DNA from: Notamacropus eugenii
Taxonomy: Eukaryota > Chordata > Mammalia > Diprotodontia > Macropodidae
DNA: 64,000 nucleotides
NCBI RefSeq assembly: GCF_028372415.1
Contig: NC_092877.1
Location: 251,983,510-252,047,509, forward strand
Reading direction: 5' to 3'
Shown: one piece after another, positions 56,776-64,000 of the stretch
Numbering within the stretch: position 1 is the stretch's first letter
Layout of the letters: each line of letters opens with the position of its first letter
Notes under the pieces: generated by a model
What the model saw: only the letters and a program-made list of their open reading frames with translations
Database searches by the model: none
What the model was told of the DNA's origin: nothing
Translations under genes and position numbers: made by a program

Positions 56776-58385
56776 AAATTGTGAATGTGAATGGGAAGAA
56801 CTCATGCATAAGACAGTAGCAGATAACAAAATAGATTAAAAACCAGATTCCAAAACATTTGAAACAGAGAGACACATAGAGAGTAAAACTAAGGGGTCAG
56901 AGCAGAATCAATCATATGTAAACTGAGATTAAAAAATAAAAATAAAATAAGGGGTAACAATCATGAGATCATACAAAGCAAAAAAAAAAAAAAAACCCTA
57001 AGCAAATGAAATAAGAAAACTACTAAAATAATTCTAAAAGGTACCATAGACAATGAAGTTATGTCAGTGTTAAATAGATATGTACCAAATGGCTTAGTAT
57101 TCAAATCTTAAAGGAAAAGTGAAGTGAATTATAGGAAGAAATAATAATAATATACTAGCGGGGGATATCAACTTCCCCTTCTCAAAACTAGATAAATCTA
57201 AACACTAAATAAATAAGAAAGAAGTTAAGAAGATGCATAGAATTTTAGAAAAGTTAAGATATGATGGACCTATGGAGAAAACTGAATGGGAATAGAAAGG
57301 AATACGCCTTTTTCTCAGCTGTACATAGAACCTTCGCACAAAAAATGGACTATGCATTAAGGTAAAAAAAGATTACAACCAAAAGCATAAATAGTATATT
57401 ATCCTTTTCAGAACATAATGTAGTAAAATTACATTTAATAAAGAGCTATAAAAAGAAAGATTAAAAATTAATTTGAAATTATAGAATCTAATTCTAAAGA
57501 AAAGTTAAAATGAGTCACACAAAATAAAAATTCATTAAAGAGAATGACAGCAATAAGGCAAAACAGAAAAATTTATGGGATGTAGCCAAAGTTGTACTTT
57601 GGATAAAACTTCTATCTGTGGACACAAAACAGTAAAAGAGAAAAAGAAAAAACTCAGTTTCTTGGGCATTCAATTAAAAAGAAAGTTTCAGGATATGGAA
57701 TTAATTCACAATGTAACATAAATGAGAACTCTGTCTCAATTAATTTATTCATGTAGTATTGACCAAACTAAAAAAAATTATGTTAAAAAATTTCATATGA
57801 AAGAACAAAAAGTCACCAATATCAAGGCAATCAGTTTTGAAAATGTGAATGAAGGTGACCCAGCCATACCAGATCTCAAACTGTATTATAAAATAGTAAT
57901 CATCAATAAATAGATTGGCCAATCAGTGAAAGAGATTAAGGTACACAATATACAGTAGTAAATATCCATAGTAGTTCAATAACAATAATAAACCCAAAGA
58001 TTCAAGTTTTTGGAACAAAAACTATTTGGCAAAAATTACTGAGAAAACTGGAAAGTACCTCAACCAAAACTATACACAAACCTTCATCTCATATTGTATG
58101 CCAAGATAAGGTCAAAATGGGTACGTGATTTAGACATAAAGGTTGATACAATAGTGAAATTAAGGGAGCATGGAAAACATTATCTGTCAGATCTATGCAT
58201 AAGGGAAGAATTTATGACTAAACTAGAGATAATAAATGCAAAATGATTACATTAAATTAAAAAAGGTTTCACACAAACAAAACTAATGTAGCTAAAATTA
58301 GAAGGAAAACTAAAATTCGGGAGGGTAAATTTGCAACATGTTTCTCTAATAAAGGTCTCATTTCACCATATTCAATAGACTTCTT
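56776..58385 (+). pseudogene. L1 ORF2 remnant lacking the reverse-transcriptase palm
   Basis: The first part encodes the AP-type endonuclease. 'tgtgaatgtgaatggg' near 56780 starts the domain. The block for 'GDFN.PL..LD.S' lies near 57165-57195, 'EYTFFS' around 57301 and the region 'LWD.AKVVL' near 57575. The sequence then passes at about 57650 directly to 'FLGIQLKRKFQDM' and on to the C-terminal region ('gaaggtgacccagccatacc', 'gataaggtcaaaatgggtac'). The catalytic reverse-transcriptase part is therefore missing. The end at 58385 lies just upstream, in L1 order, of the reversed piece at 54260. Stops occur throughout. Confidence 0.75.
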
Positions 58386-58389
58386 TCAT

Positions 58390-59075
58390 TCTTACTACTC
58401 CTTGACCTATTTGCATTATTTGAAGACTGTAGGTCAGATCCTCTTTCTGCACCTGCTCCCTCCCCTTTTGGCATCTGTGATGTCAAGTTCCCTTAATTTA
58501 CTTTATTTCTTCAACTATTCTTGCTTTCTCTGATTTCACCATTTTTATTAGTGTTGTCCCTATTTATATAGTCTCCTGAAGTAAAAGCATTAGTATTGCT
58601 TTGTTACTTTCCTCTGCCTCTCACATCTTGATTTGAAAATTATGAAGACTAGGAGAAATGTTTCATGACTGTACATACGCATTCAAAATCGATTCTAATT
58701 CTCTTCCTGATAACCTTAAGCACAAGTTAACCATGCTCTGTTCTTCATCTTTCTGCCTTCACTTTGCTCCTCAACAAGCTTATTCACTTCCATTGTTTTA
58801 ACTGCCATATTTATGCATCTAAATCTCAAATGTGCATCTCCAGGATAGACTTCTCTCCTAAGTTCCATCTTTAACTGCCTATAGAATGTTTGCCACTATA
58901 TTCTTATGGCATTTAAAACTCACCAACATATCATGAGCCAAACATTATTGTCTCCCTTTTTCTCACTTGAAAAATACATCTACTTCTGTCAGTAGAACCG
59001 TAGATCCCCAGGTTTCTCATCATCCAAACGTTAGAAATATTCTGTGCTCTCTTCTCCTTTATTTCTTACACAATG
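58390..59075 (+). mobile_element. L2, right half of the copy interrupted by L1
   Basis: 'ctccttgacctatttgcatt' and 'cttttggcatctgtgatgtc' continue the L2 reverse transcriptase. 'aactcaccaacatatcatga' and 'tctgtcagtagaaccg' then follow in L2 order. Confidence 0.65.
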
Positions 59076-59089
59076 ATGTTCAAAATTAT

Positions 59090-59650
59090 GAAGAATAGGA
59101 AGATACTGTAGGACTGAAGCAAGATAAATGCGTTTCAAAAAAAAGTGCATAGGGGTGGTTTGGAGGTGGGAAGAACTAGAATTTTAAGACCTAAAGACTG
59201 GAACTTAAACTTTGATTTCTGTCAAAATTCTAAAATAATGCAATACAAAGATAGTTTATAAACACTGAAAAACAGAATCAGTAATCTCTTAGAGTAAGCC
59301 TACATTAATCAGGAAGAGAAAACTTTTGACTTGCTTTGTCTATTTTTTAAAAGATTACTGCCCTGATAATATGTTTGAAAAAATGTCTGTCATGATATAC
59401 TTATAGACAAGTTTGGGGGGATGTAAGCTAACTGATAGTACAGTTATGTGGATTTAAAGTCATTAAATGATAGGACCAAAAAAGTAAGGATAAATAAAAT
59501 AATATGCTAACGGGAAGTTACCAGTGGTCCACCCCAGGGGCCTGTCATTAGCTTTTTGCTGTTGAACATTTAAAGAAAAAAATCAAATTTGACTTTGCGG
59601 AAGTGAGAGATTCACAATAGTCTGCACAAATTTTCAGACTTTTTCAATAT
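59090..59650 (+). mobile_element. CR1/L3-type LINE fragment
   Basis: 'ggaagttaccagtggtccac' followed by 'cccaggggcctgtcattagc' and 'ctgttgaacattt' matches the CR1/L3 reverse-transcriptase block for 'SGVPQGSVLGPLLFNI'. The 5' part is uncertain. Confidence 0.55.
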
Positions 59651-60199
59651 ATCAACAAGTTTTACTGCTTTTCTTTCTGTTTTCTATGGGAGGGGAAAGG
59701 GAAAGAATAGAAACATTTTGAATGTGAAAAAAGATAGTAACAAAAATGTATTTAAAAATCAAACTTGAATCAAATTATATATGCTTTACAAGATACTAAG
59801 AGAAATAGCTAATACATATGTCAGGTTTCCATATTAAAAAAGGATATTAGTAACCATAATGTAAAAGTGTATTATTTGTCCTTAAACTTTAAAGCTTCTA
59901 CTGATTTCTTCCTTTTAGGCATTGGAAACTCTATGAAGTAATGTAAACCACAACCTATCCTTGCCTTCTCAACTTGTTTAATTTTTACCCATGTATTTTG
60001 ATAAATCCTTCATACACTCCCTGGAAACCTTCTTCTAGATCTTTTAATATTTCAGGACAATTGTATGCGACCTCAAGGAAAATGGGGAAATGCATGTATA
60101 GTAAATACAAGTGTAGGTTAGAAAATATCAACACCTTGTGAACAAGATAAAACAGAAATCTTTTGTTAGCAAAGTTCAAAAGATACCTTTAAGGATATG
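59651..60199. other. Unassigned intergenic sequence
   Basis: Nothing recognisable. It may include the decayed 5' part of the following SINE. Confidence 0.35.
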
Positions 60200-60428
60200 T
60201 AATATCCTTGGCTAAGGCATGCATTGTGGAGTTAGAATGGGAGAAAAAACAGAAGGAAAGCCATGTAATTGTCATGACCCATATGGCTCTGGAGGAGAAA
60301 GTGAAGGTTATAACTTTGCACAGTCTTTCCTCACTTAAATTCAATTCACTAGCATGTCATGGTATCACCCACCTGATGTCATGGTCCTCTTTGAGAATGA
60401 AGGACAAACAGCAGCAGCAAGCAAGCAA
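60200..60428 (+). mobile_element. RTE-dependent SINE, 3' part
   Basis: 'gctaaggcatgcattgtgga' and 'ctctggaggagaaagtga' match the longer copy at 61600-62125. It ends 'gatgtcatggtcctctttga' and 'gaatgaaggacaaaca' plus a CAG/CAAG repeat, the same tail as the RTE elements at the start of the window. Confidence 0.75.
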
Positions 60429-60816
60429 ATTGCAAAGGATCACTAGTGTGTGTCAAGCAGCCCTGCCTTCAGAAGTTCTCTTGATTGGCTACCTGTTCTG
60501 CTGCTCTGTTGTCTGGTTCCCTTGTGAAACAGGGAAACCCTAACATATTTCACTGGTTAGTAAAGTCATTACAGAGCCCAGGTTCACAAAGTCCAACTCA
60601 CAATCAACTGTACCCAATTGCTTCTCAGCATAGTGTTATTCAGACAGTGATCTCAGGATCTATAGGTATATAGATATTCTTTATTGCTTTTCAGTTTTCT
60701 ACAGTTCGTTGTCCATAATACTGGAAAACACCTTTAGAGATCATTTTTATTCCCTCATTTATGCCACTTGGTATTATTAATCAGAGATTCATTAAATAAA
60801 ATATTCTCTTTGCCTA

Positions 60817-60822
<6 letters not shown>
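60429..60822. other. Unassigned intergenic sequence
   Basis: No gene or repeat recognised. Confidence 0.4.

Positions 60823-60896
<74 letters not shown>
60823..60896. repeat. (TA)n microsatellite
   Basis: About 37 uninterrupted TA units, with imperfect TATG and TACA units at the edges. Confidence 0.97.
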
Positions 60897-60902
<6 letters not shown>

Positions 60903-61599
60903 TCAAAGAAATCTTAAAAGATCTTAATATATGCACCTTGTTAGAGGATAACCCATTAGGCTGAATTTTTATCTGAGCATTGCTTGTTGTCAAATAACAA
61001 TAGACATATGATGACTTTGTGTTCTCTACAACTGTGTGTTAGTTAAGGTTTCATGTTATAGAAAATCACATCTGTTAGCGAAAACTTATCAATTCTCATA
61101 TTTTCCTCAAGGGTGCAACAAATATTCTCATTAAAATTTAAACAGGTAATAAACTAGGAAAATGAGTCAAAAGTTATAATTATATTACTGATGGACTCTG
61201 GGGGAGATAGTAATAAAAGATGTGATCTTTTCCATTCTCTTAGATTGTTTACTTCATTGTAATAACTTGAAAGGTAGTTTGTAAGGGCTCTTATAATTAT
61301 AGCTCCAATGGAAACTTGTTCTCTATATACATCAGTTTAAATTATACTTCTAGATAATGTCAAGTAACATTTCAATTTCTTTACATAACATGTTTTGTAA
61401 AGATGATAAATTGTGAAAGTTGTGGTTCCACTGTCTTTGATGATAAGAATAGGTCACTACAGAAATCCTGGCAAATATGATCTTCATATTTTTTGGTTAA
61501 CTTCCTGGTTCTACTTTTGAATGCTCTTGTAATGTCTGGTTTAGTTGAACTTCATGCCAAACTTGGCATAAATGTTGCTTCTCTATAGTTTTTAGGATG
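60897..61599. other. Unassigned intergenic sequence
   Basis: AT-rich, with nothing recognised. Confidence 0.4.
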
Positions 61600-62125
61600 T
61601 TCAGGGAGGACTAGTACCTCTGGTAAGAGAGCTTGCTAAGTGCTTTTCAGGGATACTCATCTATTTTTGGTGTCCACCTTGCATCCAACTTACCTGTGAC
61701 TCCAAGATGCTGTAGAAGCACAGTGCGATATTCTGGTAAAATCATGTTGGCAGACTGGTAAGCTAGGTTGAGGGTAAATAAACATCTTCAAACACATCAG
61801 TGAGGTAGAGGGATATCTATCCTCCAAATGTGAAGATTTCCATAGAAGAATGGGTAGATGAGAACAATTTCTTACAGTGACCATGAACTTGACTAAAGCA
61901 TGTATTGTGGAGTACTTAAGAGTTTGGTCAGACATTGAAAACACTAAGGTCATCCATTGCATCCTAGGTCATTTCCAATCATTTTGACTTTTGTTTTGTC
62001 ATTGGACTTTGATAATCCTGGAGGAGTGAGGCTAATAACTATGCAAATATGGTTCATTTAATCCAATTCGCACATCAGTTAAGGCATGATGGCACTGGTC
62101 CTCTTCAAAAAACGAAAGATGAACA
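61600..62125 (+). mobile_element. RTE-dependent SINE, near full length
   Basis: It runs from about 'cagggaggactagtacctct' through 'actccaagatgctgtagaag', 'agactggtaagctaggttga' and 'aagcatgtattgtggagta' to 'gcactggtcctcttcaaaa' and an A/T-rich end. The 3' tail resembles RTE, which suggests it was copied by RTE enzymes. It codes for nothing. Confidence 0.75.
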
Positions 62126-62724
62126 TTTTTTTTTTTAACACATAATATGGTGAAGTTGTTCATAATCTGCAATCCTCTTTAAATCTTTACAAAGGATCTT
62201 GTATTTAAGAAGGTGTTGTCTTAGGAGACTGTCTTCTTACTTGCCCAAGGAATCCAGTTATTTAGCAATTAATGCAGTTGCTTAACTCTTGGCCTCATCA
62301 CATTGTGAGCTACAGATCAGTTCATCTTTTCTAAGTGATGATTCAGGGTCTTTAGATTTAGTCTTTCCCCATTTTTCAGAATCAACAGTATATTTTAAAT
62401 GGCTAGAATGGAGCTGTTATTGTTCTATGGAATGTCTCCTTCAAATTTTCTTCAAACATCTTAGTTTTGATCTTTGCTTTAGGGTGAAATTGGTTAAGGT
62501 TTTAATGTAAAGTCCTTAGTTGAATACAGAAAAAAAAAATACAAGTAGGAGATGAGGAATGCATATATAGTTAAACTCCTATTGTGTAGGAAAGATTTCT
62601 GGTGGGTTGAGTCAACTCCCAGCTTGATATAAATATACACCCTGATGGGGAAATGAACAACAAGACAAGTTAAATGGATCTTTGGCTTCTTTAACAAAGG
62701 CAGAGTTAAATCAGAGAGGCATTT
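62126..62724. other. Unassigned intergenic sequence
   Basis: Nothing recognisable. Confidence 0.4.
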
Positions 62725-63565
62725 TTATGATTGCCCTTTTCCATGGTGCAACCACATCTGGACTGCTATGTTAATCTTTGGGGACCACATTTTTTTTGGA
62801 TATGACCACATAGTTTTCAAAAGAAGCTATATAAATTATGAAGAACTATGTGAAATGTAAATCAAAGAAATTCTTATGGTTTTTATTTCTTATCCACCGT
62901 ATTGGATATGATGATAATAGATGAAAATAGTCACTGTCAGAGAGGCTATAGGAAGAAGAAACACATCCATATATTTCTAGTAGAGCTGGAAACTGGTCAA
63001 AATGTTTTGCAGAACAATGTGAAATTAAGTATAAACTGTGAATACTCTGACCAAGCTATCTCACTAAAGGGCGTGCATTTGGAGGAGCTCAAGGACCGGA
63101 AGAGAAAGGCTCTGTGTTCTATTTTCATAACATAACATCATATATCTCATCTCTTCACATCACATTACATCAATCATAACTTATTATATTATATCATTTC
63201 AAGGGATATCACAAGGAGAGACAGAGGAGTAGGGAAAATATACAGTTGAAGATATTGAGATTGTTACAACATCTAGAAGAGTATTTTTTAAAGTTGATTA
63301 GAAGATAAATCTAGAATCCATAGGTAGAGTTGTAAAAAGACAGTTTTTAGCTTCATATAAGGAAAATTTCTTAACAATTAGAGCTGCTCATTGTGGAATG
63401 AGCTCCTCCAGGAATCACTTCCCCTATACCTGAGGACAATATAAATTGAATATTTAACTAAAGTCCAGGAGACAATTTGCTAATAATGTTGTATAAGTAT
63501 GGGTTAGATAAGCTATCCACTGATATTCTTTTTAACTTTGATATTCTGATCACTCTCTCAGGTCA
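62725..63565 (+). mobile_element. CR1/L3-type LINE, 3' portion
   Basis: 'ccatggtgcaaccacatctg' and 'ctttggggaccacatttt' are a classic CR1/L3 block. Near the end come 'aatttcttaacaattagagc', 'attgtggaatgagctcctcc' and 'gggttagataagc', the CR1/L3 3' terminus. The middle (about 62830-63290) is diverged and contains an unrelated 77-codon frame. Confidence 0.7.
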
Positions 63566-63604
63566 TCAGCTAGAGTAGACCATATTTAGTTTTTCTCATA
63601 ATCT

Positions 63605-64000
63605 GCCAGGTGTATTGCAAAGGCAATATTCACAGCCCTGGTGGTGACTGAATATGTCAACACAATTCTCAAACACAAAATATAAAAGACTCTCCATAAA
63701 GAAGGGAGAAGAAAAACTTTTATTTAGACACCAGAAACCAAATCCCAGAACCAGAAAGCAAAGTCCCTCATGGGGACCAAAAAAATTAATGAAGATGGGA
63801 GTAAAGGCATTTCCAGGCCACCCCCCCCAGCCAGGGCCTTCTCACAAGCAAACACTCAGGTGCCTGAGCCTAGCCACTTGAGCCTGCCTACCTGCATCCT
63901 CTCCCCTCTGCCCCAAAGATGCTCACTCCCTTCCTCCTGGTTCTGTTCTACCCTTCCTGTTCTGCCTGTTCAGCAAGCTCCTCCCTCCACAAGTGACTTA
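63605..64000 (-). mobile_element. Probable LTR, cut by the right window edge
   Basis: On the minus strand a GC-richer segment leads to 'gtctaaataaaagttttt', a polyadenylation signal at about 63718-63730. A T-rich stretch and an end near 63605 follow. This is the layout of an LTR R-U5 region. No viral gene is in the window. A host gene 3' end is the alternative. Confidence 0.4.

Larger units (their letters stand above)
53350..58385 (-). mobile_element. L1 with inverted 5' part (twin-primed), inserted in L2
   Basis: Two L1 pieces meet head-to-head at about 54265-54285. The piece at 53350-54260 is the reversed 3' end of L1: the end of ORF2, the 3' UTR and a decayed A-tail. The piece at 54285-58385 is on the plus strand and runs from the 5' UTR to late ORF2. 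The plus piece stops at L1 positions just before those where the minus piece starts. This is the layout expected when the second target strand primes inside the L1 RNA. The flanking L2 halves show it is one insertion of about 5 kb. 'acttcttt' occurs at both edges and could be a remnant of the target duplication. Confidence 0.75.

Noticed and set aside
1..64000. CRISPR array, tRNA or rRNA genes, bacterial-type operons
   Set aside because: No regularly spaced direct repeats, no cloverleaf with the usual A and B boxes and no ribosomal RNA motifs were seen; the sequence is vertebrate nuclear DNA.
38616..64000. An endogenous provirus between the LTR-like elements at 38.6 kb and 63.6 kb
   Set aside because: The two do not resemble each other, and no gag, pol or env-type sequence lies between them; the interval is filled with L1, L2, SINE and unassigned sequence.

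Overview
The window looks like gene-poor, AT-rich nuclear DNA from a marsupial (metatherian). I see no intact host gene with exons, no tRNA or rRNA gene, and no bacterial-type operon. The marsupial call rests on remembered repeat families, not on a database search: RTE-clade LINEs with an RTE-dependent SINE, a marsupial-type L1 with a long spacer between ORF1 and ORF2, many L2 copies on both strands, CR1/L3-type LINEs and MIR/MAR-type CORE-SINEs. I cannot name the species.

Layout. Bases 1-11.6 kb hold four RTE fragments (1-826, 2552-3005 on the minus strand, 5272-6945, 10550-11588) among L1, L2 and LTR-like pieces. Bases 12.4-14.6 kb hold a processed, intronless retrocopy of nucleobindin-2 (NUCB2) on the minus strand. 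It is broken in its second half but still open across the signal peptide and the whole nesfatin-1 segment. From 15 to 39 kb there are CR1/L3, MIR, L2 and L1 fragments, a palindromic hAT-like MITE, microsatellites, and long stretches with no repeat I recognise; 21.29-21.83 kb resembles a conserved noncoding element.

The best-preserved element is at 40,014-42,680: a 2,667-bp 'half-L1' (HAL1-type). It has a CpG-rich 5' UTR, one intact 369-codon ORF1, no ORF2, a G-rich 3' UTR and an A-rich tail, between perfect 16-bp target-site duplications. Compared with the L1 at 54-58 kb, its ORF2 appears to have been removed almost exactly at the ORF2 start and the spacer joined to the L1 3' UTR.

The other notable structure is at 53,350-58,385. 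An L1 3' end on the minus strand lies head-to-head with the 5' part of an L1 on the plus strand. The two parts are nearly consecutive in the L1 sequence and arranged as expected from one twin-primed (5'-inverted) insertion. It sits inside an older L2 whose two halves flank it (53,215-53,345 and 58,390-59,075).

The window ends in RTE-dependent SINEs (60.2 and 61.6 kb), a (TA)n tract, a CR1/L3 element and a probable LTR cut by the right edge. I found no convincing new multi-gene system. The interest lies in how retrotransposons inserted, recombined and parasitised one another. Repeat boundaries are by eye, usually good to about 10-30 bp.
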